Positions 1 to 12,861 of a stretch of DNA of 64,000 bases are shown here, one piece after another. The stretch's first letter is position 1, and each line of letters begins with the position of its first letter. Made by a program: the position numbers and the translations under genes. The notes under the pieces were generated by a model that ran no database searches, was not told the origin of the DNA, and worked only from the letters and a program-made list of their open reading frames with translations. The stretch is taken from assembly GCA_000827495.1 (NCBI GenBank), contig KN817519.1:388462-452461 (forward strand), read 5' to 3'. Source of the DNA: Hypholoma sublateritium FD-334 SS-4 (taxonomy: Eukaryota > Basidiomycota > Agaricomycetes > Agaricales > Strophariaceae).

Positions 1-2484
1 TTCCAATGCCGAAATCGTCTTCTATTGACGGGAACGCCGATTCAGAACTCTATGCAAGGTGTGTTGTGATACCATCTCTGATATCACGCAAAAATGTCTG
101 ATTTTGCATCCTATTCAAGAACTCTGGGCTCTCCTTCATTTCATCATGCCAAGTTTATTCGACTCGCACGACGAGTTCAACGAATGGTTCTCAAAGGATA
201 TCGAGAACGCAGCTGAGAATAAAGGAAGCAAACTCAATGAACACCAACTTCGACGGCTGCATATGATTTTGAAACCGTTCATGTTACGGCGCGTTAAACG
301 ACATGTCCAAAATGAGCTGAGCGAAAAAGTATATCTTTGAGTCCGACTTCTCTCAATCAGCTTGCTTACGGTTTTGTTCATTAGATTGAAATCGACGTAT
401 TCGTGGATCTAAGTCCAAGGCAGCGGGCCCTATACGCCGGCCTACTGGCCAATGTATCAGTATCTGACCTCCTTGAAAAGGCTGCCAATATCGGAGATGC
501 TGATTCTGCTCGGTCACTGATGAATCTAGTCATGCAGTTCCGAAAAGTCGGTGGAGATTATTCTGATGTTCAAGCAAGTACTTATTTAACTGTTCATAGG
601 TGTGCAATCATCCTGAGCTCTTCGAACGAGCCGACGTCGTCGCCCCGTTTTCTTTCTGTAAATACGGGAAATCCGGACCGATCAACCGTGAAGGCGACTT
701 CCTGATTTTGCCATATTCAACGCGAAGCCCAATTGAATATTCAATCCCCCTCGTTATGTATCAAGATGGAGGCATTCTGGGGGTCCCTTCTGAAGCGTCG
801 ACCTCACCATCTCAGAGTGGATGTTTGAATAAATTGCTCAACATTTGGACAACGGATTGGATCCACCGATCTTTATATGACGATGGTTTGTCCACTCCAC
901 TGGGACATTATCTCTAAAATGGCATCTTATTTTTCTTTAGATGCAGGGGACTTTTCATTCCTTCGTTTCGCAGACGTTTCTGCCTCAGAAGCCCATGAAA
1001 TCCACGTGTCTCCACTCCTTCGGAGACGCTTGATGGCTTTGGAAAATTTGACTGCTATTCCAGACGCATATTATTCCCTGTAAGTTCCAGCTAAAGTTTG
1101 CATCATGGCCTGCGCTCATGTAGTTTCAGGGACCCTGATTTCTCTATGTATAATGCTACAAGCCATCTGCAAGTCTCTGCTTCCCGCATTCTTCCTCGTT
1201 TCAATTCAACAGAAACACTCCCTGATCTGTCGGATATCTCTATCTCCTCGTGGAAAATGTCTTGTCTCTCTCGAGCATCAATGAAATGGTGTACCCCGCT
1301 TGTGATCGCACCACCAATAAGTGTATACTGCAACGATCGTACCTTCGTAGAAGCGCAAACATACATTCAAGATGCGCCTTTGGAAAGCTTGGCTTTATAC
1401 GGGCTCCCCTACGAAATGCGATTCTCGGAAGAGTCTTGTAACACCTTCCAACAACTTGTTCCAGGAGTTCCACCACAAGGACTAGCAGGTGTTTCGCCTC
1501 CTGATCAATTGCCTCTTTCCAACATGATGGTACCCGAGGCAAAGAGGTTGATCTATGACTCTGCCAAACTGTCTCGTCTGGACAGTCTCCTTCAGGAGCT
1601 CAAAGGAGGCGACCATCGGGTTCTTGTCTACTTCCAAATGACTAGGATGATGGATTTGATGGAAGAGTACTTGATATATCGCCAGTACAAGTACCTCAGG
1701 CTAGATGGTTCATCAAAATTGGAGGACCGTAGGGACATGGTGATTGACTGGCAAACCAGGTTTGTGATACTCAAAAAGATCTCTACACTCTCTTGTATAA
1801 TTTACCAAAACATCCTTTTTAGACCAGATATCTTTGTCTTTTTACTTTCGACAAGGGCCGGGGGTCTTGGAATCAATCTTACGGCGGCTGACACTGTCAT
1901 TTTCTACGACCACGATTGGAATCCCTCTAATGACGCGCAAGCAATGGATCGTGCTCATCGTCTAGGTCAGACGCGACAAGTAACAGTGTATCGATTAATT
2001 ACCAGAGGTACTATTGACGAGCGTATCATACAATTAGCGCGAGTCAAAAAAGATGTCAGTCTAAAATTCAGTCCTATATTGACTGATACGTGCTAATACA
2101 ATCGTACAGGTCCAAGATATTGTTGTCGGCAACAAGAACTTCACTGATGTCACCAAACCCAGTGAAATTGTCCAATTACTGCTCAACGATGAACAGCTGG
2201 CATCTCTCGAATCGTCGAACCGCTTGCCGGGAACCAGGAAAGATAAATCCGCGGAAGAGAAACGGAGCAATCAGGAATCTGTTCGGGATCTTTGGAATGA
2301 AGAAGGTGACGACTTCTTTGGACACACCGCTCCAACGCCCGCAGAACGACCAGACGACGAAACCCTACCCGTCGCATCCGCAAGCACGCGTGGAAAACGA
2401 CGTAAATCAGGTACAACGTCTACCCGTGGACGGAAACCAGGCTCCAAAAAGAAAATCCCCTCAACTCCTCTTGAAGAACTGTAA
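1..2484 (+). CDS. INO80: INO80-type SNF2 chromatin-remodelling ATPase, 3' part
   Basis: ATP-driven nucleosome remodeller, the catalytic subunit of the INO80 complex in the nucleus. The window opens inside the first ATPase lobe at the [13 protein letters not shown] motif. [11 protein letters not shown] and [16 protein letters not shown] follow, a stretch diagnostic for INO80 rather than Swi2 or Chd. The second lobe carries [19 protein letters not shown] and the motif VI segment [17 protein letters not shown]. The long segment between the lobes fits the large INO80 insertion. The gene is cut by several short introns (e.g. near 328-385, 574-600, 1759-1824, 2053-2110), and the last exon ends in a basic Ser/Thr-rich tail with stop at 2482-2484. 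The 5' part lies outside the window. Assignment is by recognised motifs; exon edges are approximate. Confidence 0.93.
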
Positions 2485-3150
2485 ATTGCACTCAACATTT
2501 CTTAGATCTGGACTTTCGCTGCATTAGATTATCTAGTTTCTGTTGTATATCAACTAACGCCTTCCGCCCCGAGTGCGATTTAAGCGCTTCTGAATGACTC
2601 TATCTGATACATATATACATATACTTGTAATAAAAGCTCTGGTACATACATCCATACATACACAAGTTTTTCGACTGTATTTGATTGATTTCGGACGTTG
2701 ACTTGCTTGGTGAACTTTCAGAAAAATTATGAATCACATGGTAAGTTTATATAAATCAAGGTGCACTTTTGGTTATATTTATTAGCAAACTTGTAACAAA
2801 CACCATTGATCCTTAAAGCTTATAGCTTTAAAGCTTCGTTCTTCATTCTTATTTCTGAACTTGCCTTGAACCCATTCCGAACATCCGACGTTCTACTCGT
2901 CTCAACCGCAGGCTGGCAGTGGCATCCAGCAATTCTCAAGAACCTATTTGTCTGGTGCTTTGTGACATCATGTCGCCCCAAAGTCACGATATACTAGTAT
3001 AAATTTCTGTTCACATTTCCTCTTTCTTCACTACTCGGAAAGAAAAAACCGTGCCTTTGTTTGATCAACTTTAATCTTTCCTCTTTCTGAGATTTAATAG
3101 TGGGGATACGCAGTAGAGACAACTTTATTCCAGCCCGACTTTCTACTACT
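2485..3150. other. intergenic: INO80 3' UTR and helicase promoter
   Basis: No coding potential is seen. AT-rich sequence follows the INO80 stop, with short TA/CA-rich stretches at about 2610-2660. A pyrimidine-rich stretch lies before the helicase start at 3151. Confidence 0.6.
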
Positions 3151-6100
3151 ATGGCCAAGAAGAAGAAGACACAATTGAAACCAATCGCGCGAGGGTTCGC
3201 AACTACGTCTCTTCCAAAGAAGATTGTGCCGGAATCCCTACCACAGCTTTCAAGTGAACCTGAAACCCCGGTTGAGGATGCGACGTCTGCGGGAGATACA
3301 AGAGACAAATCCGAACCATCTACGAGTCCTGCGAAGACAGATCTCAATGCTATGTCGGCCGAAGATGTATTTCTTCAATCTCTGGTCGATAAGCTACAGG
3401 ATAAAACAGAGAAAGAAATCTCAAGGTATTGTTAGACATTTCCTCGCGTCGAAATATCATCTCTTGCTTACAATCCTCTAGGACTATCAAGGTTCAAACA
3501 CCTCGCCTAATTCTACATGTAACTAACATATCTGTTCTGTTAGGCCATAGAAGTCGACCGAAGATACTCCCAAACACTTCCTCGCCTAGAAATTGATCTT
3601 ATACTCCGCGATCGAATATTAGAAGTCACTCTTGATGATCCCGACATCAAAGGTACGTGTAGCATTTCCAGTCTTCATAGTAACATGGAGGGCGGAAATT
3701 GGACCTCGTCGGCGAGGAACACTTTCCCCTCTTCGTGTCAGTAGTAATATTGGTGATTTTCTAGATTCTAAATGCTCCAAATTTTCCGAGGACGAGGAAG
3801 AGAAAATGCTTGCTCGACTGGGGATAACATATGGTGTATTGAGGAGACTCGGTTTCAATGAAGAGCGCGTGAATCAATGTTTGAAGAGCATAAGCGGAGT
3901 CGATTTGGATACAGCATACGAATGGGTAATTGCCATTCAATCGTCAACTGCAGTGGACTAAATTATACTGTATCAGCTCTATCTGAATTGCACTGAAGAT
4001 GAATTAAACCCTAGTTCGTTTTTGGAAATATACTCCATGTTCCAAGTCCACTTTTGACGCGCAATAGATCCTATAGTCGCTCAAGAACCAAAGACTATCA
4101 GCGCCATTACTAATAAAGACATGCAACAACCCAACCGTCAATTTCTCAAGGCGCAGAAAGATTTCAATGACAACTCTCCCATAGTGGTTACCCAAGCTGA
4201 AATAGAAGAGGGTAGGATAGAAGACGAGTTAACGAATAACAAAGCAAACACGAAAGTTCCCGAAATACCCCCAGACGTCAAGTCTCGTATTTTCGGGACT
4301 TATGGTTCAAATGCGAGCGCGGATGAAGATGCTCTAGATGAATCGGACCCGACTCTGCTTCACGTTTGTCTTAAACTTCAACGAGACCTAATTACTTTGC
4401 AAGCCAAATCGTCCTTCACTGTCGATCAACTTCGCCAACTAGATCGCAAGATAAATGAGATCAGTAAAGATTACCTCTTCGATGGAAAAGAGGCTTTATC
4501 TGTATATCGAAAAGAGCAGCAGATAGCTGAAAAACTTAGACTTGAAGAAAGGCTACGTTCTTCGCCTGTGAAGGGCTCAGACTCAACGATAGGACCCAAG
4601 AGGTCTAAGGCTCCTTCTGTCAACAACCATCTAGCTGCAACATCTCTACTCGACGACAGTGATAGCGACGAATCTTCGACTGGAGTACTTGGTTTTCTAG
4701 ATGAAGTCGGTGCAACGGAAATCACAGTCAAAGGAGTGACATATAAATTTCGCGATATGAACATACCCAAGCACTGGTCTGGACCGATGCCCAGGACTGT
4801 GTTACGCGACTTCGTTGCTAAAATAGACAAATACGCTGCTATATCATACGTGATAATTTCCGGACAAAGTCGTGCAAGAAGAGCCAGTGTCGGCATTTCC
4901 TGGCGCGGTCACAAAAGGGACGAATGGGCTATGGACGACGTGGCATGTTCGACCGACTCTCAGGCTGAACAATATATAGCCACAATCGCCCTCCACTCCT
5001 TGACTTACCCCTTAACGGACGGTTTCATCTCATCTTCTCCGGCGAGTACAAGTAATTCCACATCGTTCAGACTTTTGCCCGCATGCTATCGGGATCTTTG
5101 GGATGAACTTGAAGACACCAGGAAAAATCGGGATGATCTAATAAATCGAAGTATTTGGAGCAGCTTGTATAGCTTGGTCAAAGCAAGAATACAAAGTGAC
5201 TCTAAGGTATGTCGGATTCAGCCTTGAGCATTCCACGCATTTTCACCGATTGCCTGTTTAGCGTAATGAGAAAATCCTCAAGCAAACTTCTTTGAAACAG
5301 CCATCAGGAATTTCCCGCACCTATTTTGACAACAAAAATTATGAGCTAGACCTACTAGCTCTAGAATTTCAAGCCAGACAAGCTTCACCTATTTACCAAC
5401 AGATGCTTGTAAGTTTCTATATAATTCAGCCCTCGTCCTATAATCAGTGATCTGCGGTGCAGGCCCGTCGCAACGAGCTGCCGATTGCCCAGTATCGAAC
5501 AGCCATAACCGATATTCTGGACCATTCGCAGGTGCTCGTGTTAAGCGGGGAAACAGGATGGTAAATCAAGCCGATTCCAGTGAAACGTACATCATTAAAA
5601 CTTCCTTTCACAGTGGCAAATCTACTCAAGTGCCCGCCTTTCTTCTCGAAGATCATATTTCGCACGGAAAACCTTGCAAAATATATTGCACTGAACCCCG
5701 GCGGATCTCGGCTATCTCACTTGCGCAAAGTTAGTATCACTCTCCTCTAATTATCATATCTTGACGTTAAATTTTCTTTTTCTCCGCAGGAGTCTCCTAT
5801 GAACTCTGTGACCCACCTAACTCAGTTGGAACCCCCAACTCTCTTGTCGGTTATTCCATCAGATTGGAAAGTAACATCACCCGTAACACTCGCCTAGCCT
5901 TTGTTACTAATGGCATAGCCTTGCGCATGTTAGAGGGCGGCAGTGGGCAGGGTGGCCAAGGCACTGCATTTGATGAAATTACGGTAGTTTTTCTTTCTTT
6001 CGTTGTCGACAGTCCATTGATGTTTTTTCAAAAGCATCTAATCATCGATGAAGTATGTATCATGACTTTTAAATCAAACAAAAAAACTGACACTCTCTAG

Positions 6101-8926
6101 GTCCATGAACGCACTATCGAATCTGACTTCTTGTTGATAGTCTTGAAATCGTTGTTGATCGAAAGGCCAGACCTTAAGTGAATAAATTACTTCAGCCTAA
6201 TTGTGCAGGCATACTTATCGTTGTTTAGGGTTATATTGATGTCTGCGACCGTCGATTCTGAGAAGATATCAAACTATTTCGATAACTGCCCAGTGCTGCT
6301 GGTTCCAGGCCGTACATTCCCTGTCAATGTCCAATACCTCGAAGATGCCATTGAATTCACACAATGGTATATCCAGGACGATTCTCCGTATGCCAGACGA
6401 TGTACGTTTTGCCGCCCTAGACGTGTTATACATGAATTGATGACCTTGCAACCATCTCAGTGCACGATAAGTATTACAAGGGTAAAAATCGACCTGAATG
6501 GTCGGAAGACGCGCCCACGATTGACGATGAAGACGACGATTCGTCAACAGAAATACCAAGTGCGGGTTTGAAGCTGGAGAAACGATACTCTCCGGGTACA
6601 ACCAGGACCCTCAATACCATTGATGAACGCTTAATCCCATACGATTTGATCATGCTGCTATTGGAGCACATCTGCTATCGCAATCAAGACTATTACCCCT
6701 TTTCTAAGGCCATCCTTATTTTCATGCCGGGCTTGGGAGAAATCCGTCGCTTGAATGACCTGTTGACGGAACATCGTGTTCTGGGGTCAAATGAATTCCG
6801 GTTATACCCATTACACTCCACTTTATCCAGTGAATCTCAAGGTGCTGTGTTTGACATACCTCCTCTGGGCGTACGAAAAATTGTCATCGGTATGCATTCA
6901 ACATACTTCTAAGCGTACAATCGTCTAACCATACCAACATAGCTACGAATATTGCGGAGACAGGCATTACGATCCCAGATATTACCTGTGTTATTGACAC
7001 AGGTAAACACCGTGAAATGAGGTAAATTGTTTTACGAATTTGACCTTGACCGATTTTCAACTGTCATCAGATTCGACGAGAAACGGCAGATTAGTCGTCT
7101 GTCTGAAACGTTCGTCGCCAGAAGCAACGCAGCGCAACGACGTGGTCGTGCTGGTCGTGTGCAGAACGGGCTATGCTTTCACCTTTTTACAAAAACAAGG
7201 CACGATACTTTGGTGAGAAACTGTGGAAAATATCAGGTATCCATTCTCATTTCTTTTAGATGGCAGATCATCCTCTCCCAGAAATGATGCGACTCAGCTT
7301 GTCTGACCTAGCCTTAAGGATCAAGATCATGAAAATCAAACTCGGGTCGTCTATAGAAGATGTTCTCGCTCGAGCTCTTGACCCGCCTGTTTCAATCAAT
7401 GTCCAAAGGGCAGTCTCGATGCTTGTAGAGGTGATTAAAGCGATTCAGTCATTCTAAGCCGATTGTTGATGCTCAACAGGTGCGGGCTTTGACCTTAAAT
7501 GAGGAGATTACTCCTATGGGCAAACTTCTGAGCAAACTTCCAACGGATGTACATCTTGGAAAATTCCTTCTCATCTCAACTATATTTCGCTGCTTGGACC
7601 CTGCTCTCACCATTGCTGCCACTTTGAACTCTAAGTCGCCATTTGTGGCCCCCTTGGGCCTCGAACAAGATGCCGATCGAGCCAAAGATTCCTTCCGCAC
7701 AGGTTTGTTTTTCTACACGATTGAATTGTGCGGCCCTGAAGTTACTTTGGCTATTAGAAAACTCTGATTTCCTAACCATTCACAACGCATTCTCAAGTTG
7801 GCGCCGCGCGTGCGCCAATCCAAACTTAGCGCGCAAATTCTGCCGGACCAATTTTTTGAGCCACCAGGTATTTTATTCTATCTGCCATTAACAAACGTTG
7901 GCATGCCATGTTAACATGTAAATGACCCAGAATTTGCAACAAATTGAAGACCTCCGACAACAATTTTTAGGGTGCGTTAATCTTCATTCATTTTGGTCAG
8001 AGATATCTTAACAGCAAGAGAAAGGTATCTCATAGATTCATCTTTCATTCAAGTTGACAAATCTTTTGTTCGCGAGCTAACTCGGTAAGTCTAATCAAAA
8101 GAATACAAAATTGCTTGTCTCAAACATCTTCCAGCGCACGCTACGGTCGAAATCGAACACGGCTCGTAACCCTTCCACCCGAATTGGATATGAACTCCAC
8201 GAACCCACTCTTAGTGCACGCTGCGCTAGCTGCCGGCCTTTATCCGAAGATCCTATCGGTTGATCCAAAGAACGCGCAACTGCGTACGATTACCAACAAC
8301 CAACATACATTCCTTCACCCTTCCTCCGTGAATTGTGGCAAGAATGTGCTTGACTTTGGAGTTAACCATCTGGTTTACTTTACTCTTATGTACGCTACAG
8401 GATAATTATCGGGGCAACATCTGACAACTTCTTATGTAGGCATTCCAAGAGGCTATATGCCTGGGAAACTGCACCCGTTGATGATCTCGCACTGCTTTTG
8501 CTTTGCGGGGATTGTGAATCCAAGGTACTTGATTTTCGTGATAGTCTTGCGAATTAAACAGCTTGACATGTCACGACGTACGCAGCTCATATCGGACTCG
8601 GCATTTATTGACCGCAAGCTCAAGTTCACTATATCCGCTAAATCCAACATAGCACTCAAGACTCTCCGTGAACGTCTAGCTGATCTCCTGGCCCTTCAAT
8701 TTCAAGGCAAGACTCTTTCGGAATCACAAAGAAAGTGGATGGAAATCGGATTCCTAGCCTTGAGTCGCATCAAATTAAAAGACGAGAAGGATGATATCGG
8801 GGTGGGTATAAGATAAACGTGTACTAACGAAGCATGTATATATCGTTTAACCAGGACATGAGATTTGTAGACAAAATTCGTTACCCAAGCTGCATCCCAA
8901 CCGCATCCTTACAGTTTACTGGTTAA
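3151..8926 (+). CDS. DExH-box RNA helicase with UBA-like domain (Ucp12/YLR419W/DHX57-DHX29 type)
   Basis: Large cytosolic RNA helicase of the DEAH/RHA family, in the group of S. pombe Ucp12, yeast YLR419W and animal DHX29/DHX57, which act on structured mRNA or the ribosome. The start [16 protein letters not shown] is a lysine-rich N-terminus seen in this group. A UBA-like segment lies around 3800-3925 ([19 protein letters not shown]). The ATPase has Walker A SGETGCGKST, split by an intron near 5562-5612, then TEPRRISA, a DEVH box in [14 protein letters not shown] (about 6040-6130), MSATVDSEK and the motif VI stretch QRRGRAGRV (about 7135). HA2/OB-like parts follow to about 8800. Many short introns are present. 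The 3' end is uncertain: reading on stops at 8816, while splicing 8802-8854 (GTGGGT...CTAAC...CAG) gives a stop at 8926. Either spliced form overlaps the opposing ligase gene. Confidence 0.88.
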
Positions 8927-10162
8927 GGGGAGTCTCTTCAAAGCGCTCCTTATAATTAATTCGAGCAAGTTATTGAAGTCCACACCATTGGCTTTCGCCA
9001 AACGCGGAAGGTCAGACCAATCTGGGACGAGGCCAGCGATTGGGTTAACCTGACGTTGTAGATGAGATAAATATGTTGAAAGATGACAAATCACTCACTT
9101 CGATAAAGTTTGGTACAGCGTCTGGGCCTTTGTGATCGCAGCGGACATCAATGCGCCCACCGTCGCGACATCCTAATACACGCCAGGCGCTCAGAGCAAC
9201 ATCTGCCACTGCAGTAGCAACTGGGTCTGATTTGTCGATATCAACGTGCTGCGGGTTTGGCGTCCATTGGTGCTTCAGCTCGCGTCCGTAGACGTCGATC
9301 TCGAGGACGGCAGGCTCCCATGTATCATAAGAAATGCTATCATCTATGGGAAACTGGGGATTGTCCTTCAGAAATACAAGTTCGCGCACGCCGATGACTG
9401 TTGCGTCTGATCCCGTCCCGAGGATGCCTACAGTGAATTCGCGGCCAGACAAAAAGTGCTCCACTAGGATGGACTGCGATGGGTATTCCGTGGATATAGC
9501 CTTGATTATATTGACCAATTCTTCATGGTTACACGCTTTGTTTGCCTGACTGATGCCAATCCCGCTGCTGACGGAGGCGGGCTTGACAAAGAGAGGGAAC
9601 ACATTTAAGGCTTCCCGATGGGTGGAGCGCTCAATGACGGATATAAAATCAAAGTCTGGTGTGGGCCAGGAATCGCGAGGAGGTATGCACGTAAATGCGG
9701 CCGTGGGTACCCCATAATGTTCCAAAACCATCTGTACAATTTCCGCTGTCATTAATGTATATTTCCTTTCATTTGGGGCCGGCCACGCACCTTGGTCTTT
9801 GCCTTATCCAGACATAAAGCAAGCGTGGCAGAGTCTGAAAAGGTGAAAGGAATACCCCATCCTTCCAAAAGCGCCGGAACTTGTGCCTCGCGCCCAACCG
9901 TTCCGTAGCCTTCACACATATTGAAAACAATATCCCAGTCTCTATTAGAGGTTGTTAATCTTGTTGTCAAGTCTTTCAAGCCACCTATCCTATCGACGAT
10001 TCCATGTGTCGCCAGTGCTGCAGCGATGCGTGCAATTGTTTCATCGCTTTCGAACTCAGTGCATTGCTCAGGAGTATATCCTCGAGATATCCAGTCGGAG
10101 CGACAATCGTAAGTGAAGCCAATCTTCAACGGTTCAGTAACGAGGGGATTTCCGGAAGCCAT
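8909..10162 (-). CDS. D-alanine-D-alanine ligase-like ATP-grasp enzyme
   Basis: Three exons (10162-9791, 9731-9099, 9049-8909) give 381 residues. The sequence is a full Ddl-type ATP-grasp protein: a cluster with VFNMCEGYGTVGREAQVPAL and IPFTFSDSATLALCLDKAKTK; the ATP-binding lysine segment FVKPASVSSGIGIS (K174); ILVEHFLSGREFTVGIL; and the metal/ligase end with GGRIDVRC and FIEVNPIAGLVPDW. Members join two amino acids or similar acids using ATP. In bacteria they make the D-Ala-D-Ala of peptidoglycan, which fungi lack, so the fungal substrate is unknown. Introns have GTGCGT and GTGAGT donors and ACAG and TCAG acceptors; the first intron was placed to keep the conserved DKAKTK-to-GVP spacing. 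Bacterial origin by transfer is an inference. The enzyme-family call is firm; the reaction is not. Confidence 0.85.
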
Positions 10163-10302
10163 GGAGCAGTGGGATAAAAAAGATGAATGAACAGATCATG
10201 TTTTATACCGCCAGCAAGACTTTTAGGGCCATTTGCAGCCCTGAAGACATTGCAAAGATGTATCCGACGGGCCCGTCTACAGATGACATGATAACGAATA
10301 CA

Positions 10303-10898
10303 CTAATCTTCTTCCTCCTCATCTCCAGCACCACTGGAAAGGTAACGTTTTTAGCGAGACGTCAAATAAGAAGCGAAAGTTACACTCACGCAATGTTGTA
10401 GAAGCGGAGCTGATAGTTGTCTTTGGAAGAGGCGACAACGCTAGTTGGGGAATTGTGAGTTTTCACACAGGGTGCGGGAACCTATGTCCGCTTACCGGAT
10501 CCAGTCACGGAGGCTGTTCTTCTTCAAGAACTTTTTGGTGAGGTATTTGAGGTACCTCTTGGAGAAGGGGATGGAGGAAGTCACAGTGATCTTGGTGTTA
10601 CCTATGGGTATGGTCAAATTGTGCCCCTGCACCAGGAACCGGGAAACACACCATCACGGACGACCTTGACGTTCTCGCCAAGCTGGCCAGCTTTGCCCTC
10701 GACCTTGATACGGTCATGGAGGAACTTCTCGAAGTCAGCTCCGTCGAAGACACCGTCGGCAGCGGGCTTCGAGTAGTCGATGACGAATTTGTGCTTAGTG
10801 GCAGCACCCTTGGTGGCGGCAACTTTGGGGGACTATGGAACGGACATCAGCCTACTGAGAAGGTAACTCAGCAAAGCGTCGTTCCGAGGACTGACCAT
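10303..10898 (-). CDS. RPL22: 60S ribosomal protein eL22
   Basis: Structural protein of the large ribosomal subunit. Five exons (10898-10896, 10832-10652, 10601-10496, 10440-10390, 10333-10303) sum to 124 codons, giving 123 residues, the normal length. Recognisable segments are [79 protein letters not shown] and an acidic tail GDEEEED. The first coding exon is only the ATG, followed at once by a 63 bp intron with donor GTCAGT. All introns are GT-AG and 50-63 bp. It is transcribed away from CBF5 across a ~200 bp shared upstream region, so the two may be co-regulated. Confidence 0.95.
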
Positions 10899-11096
10899 TG
10901 AGGCGAGGAGGAGTGTCTTGAGGCCGGGTGGGGGATACGGGATGGGCTTGCTCACTGCGTAGTTTTGTGTAGACTGTACAGTACTAAATAAGGTTGCGGA
11001 GATTGCCGAGTTACAGACTCCGAGGCATTGCAAATTTAGTTCCCGCTGTTGGCCGCGCCGGGTCGAAAAAAAAATCTGAGCGACGTCGTCAACGAC
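10899..11096. promoter_or_regulatory. shared divergent promoter, RPL22 / CBF5
   Basis: 198 bp separate the start codons of two divergent ribosome-production genes. No TATA box is obvious and no known binding site was assigned. The call rests on gene geometry. Confidence 0.55.
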
Positions 11097-12861
11097 ATGG
11101 CGCCTTCACTGACGAGAGAACAAGTTGCCTCGGCACAGCTCAGTGGCGAATATCTCATCAAGTCCGAGAAATCCGCGCCGGCTCTTGACACTTCAGAATG
11201 GCCCCTTCTGCTCAAAAACTACGACAAGCTGCTGGTTCGGTCAAGTCACTTCACGCCTATCCCATCGGGCTGTAGCCCTCTGAAGCGTGATATCGTATCA
11301 TATGTCAAGTATGTCATTGGAAACCGCCCACTCAAACCTATGTTGATTTGTGTTTTAGGTCTGGAGTTATTAACTTGGACAAACCTTCCAACCCTTCTTC
11401 TCATGAAGTCGTCGCGTGGCTGCGCCGCATCCTGCGCGTAGAGAAGACTGGGCATAGCGGTACCCTCGATCCCAAAGTCACTGGATGCTTGATTGTCTGC
11501 ATAGACCGCGCTACGAGATTAGTCAAGTCGCAACAGGGTGCTGGTGAGTATCCATTTTCTGAGACTTCAGCTCCATTTGAACTTCTTGCTCACAGGTAAG
11601 GAGTACGTCTGCGTTCTCCGCCTACATGCTGGACTCCCCAATCCTGCTTCCCTTCCCCGTGCTCTCCAGACCCTCAGTGGCGCTCTTTTCCAACGCCCCC
11701 CTCTCATTTCCGCTGTGAAACGCCAGCTCCGCGTCAGGACCATATACGAGTCTAAGTTGATTGAGTTCGATGAGAAGCGCAACCTTGGTGTCTTCTGGGT
11801 ATCATGCGAAGCGGGAACTTACATTCGAACGCTTTGCGTGCACCTTGGGCTCATCCTTGGTGTTGGAGGCCACATGCAGGAACTTCGCCGAGTGAGGAGT
11901 GGAGCCATGTCGGAGAACGACGACATGGTGACCATGCACGATGTTATGGATGCCCAATGGCTCTATGATAACACTCGCGATGGTATGCTATTACCTTTTC
12001 GCCCATACTCGAACAATTGCTGATGGTAAATTTAGAATCATACCTCCGTCGCGTCATCCGCCCCTTGGAATGCCTGATGGTCGGATACAAGCGTATTGTG
12101 GTGAAGGACAGCGCTGTTAACGCCGTTTGTTACGGCGCGAAGCTCATGATACCTGGCTTACTCCGCTACGAGGCAGACATCTCTGTCCATGAGGAAGTCG
12201 TTCTCATGACCACTAAGGGTATGTGCCTATCATTTCTCTGAATGACTCCCCGTTTACCGGTAAATACAATTTAGGAGAGGCCATCGCACTCGCTGTCGCG
12301 CAGATGTCGACCGTCGAACTCGCCACCTGTGACCATGGCGTCGTCGCCAAGGTCAAGAGGTGTATCATGGAGCGCGATACCTACCCCCGCCGCTGGGGAC
12401 TTGGGCCAGTCGCTATCCAGAAGAAAAAGATGGTCAAGGATGGAAAACTCGGCAAGCACGGAGAGAAAGTTGAAGGCGTCACTCCCACCGAATGGAGTCG
12501 CGACTACGTGGACTACAACCGCGACGAGCCTGCGAAGGGCGCCGAGGCTGCTGCCGCTATCGTCGTAGAGACACCCGCACCTGGGCCCTCGTCTGCACCT
12601 GCCGAGGCCTCCAGCGCAAAGAAGGTGGATAAAGAAAAGAAGCGCAAGCGCAAGTCCGAAATCCCTGAGCCTGCGGTTACTGAGCCCGCAGACGACGCCA
12701 TGGACACTGACGCGGACAAGGCCGAACGCAAACGTCTTAAGAAGGAAAAGAAAGCCAAAGAAGAGGCAGCCGCAGCTACTGTAGAGGACGACGAGGAACG
12801 CCGGGAGAGGAAAAAGGCAAAAAAAGAGAAAAAAGCTAGGGAGTCTATAGGTGGAGAGTAA
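11097..12861 (+). CDS. CBF5: Cbf5/dyskerin, H/ACA snoRNP pseudouridine synthase
   Basis: Catalytic subunit of H/ACA ribonucleoproteins in the nucleolus; isomerises uridine to pseudouridine in rRNA and supports rRNA processing. Five exons (11097-11308, 11359-11543, 11596-11982, 12036-12218, 12275-12861) give 517 residues. The DKCLD N-terminal region reads [20 protein letters not shown] and YTPIP-like FTPIPSG. The TruB domain follows with the catalytic aspartate D108 in [26 protein letters not shown] and [12 protein letters not shown] are also canonical. A PUA domain covers about residues 270-350 (LRRVIRPLE through [15 protein letters not shown]). The C-terminus is a long KKE/KKEK-rich tail from about residue 440, typical of fungal Cbf5. 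A TTG upstream at 11049 is in frame, but the ATG at 11097 starts the protein at the conserved position. Confidence 0.96.
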
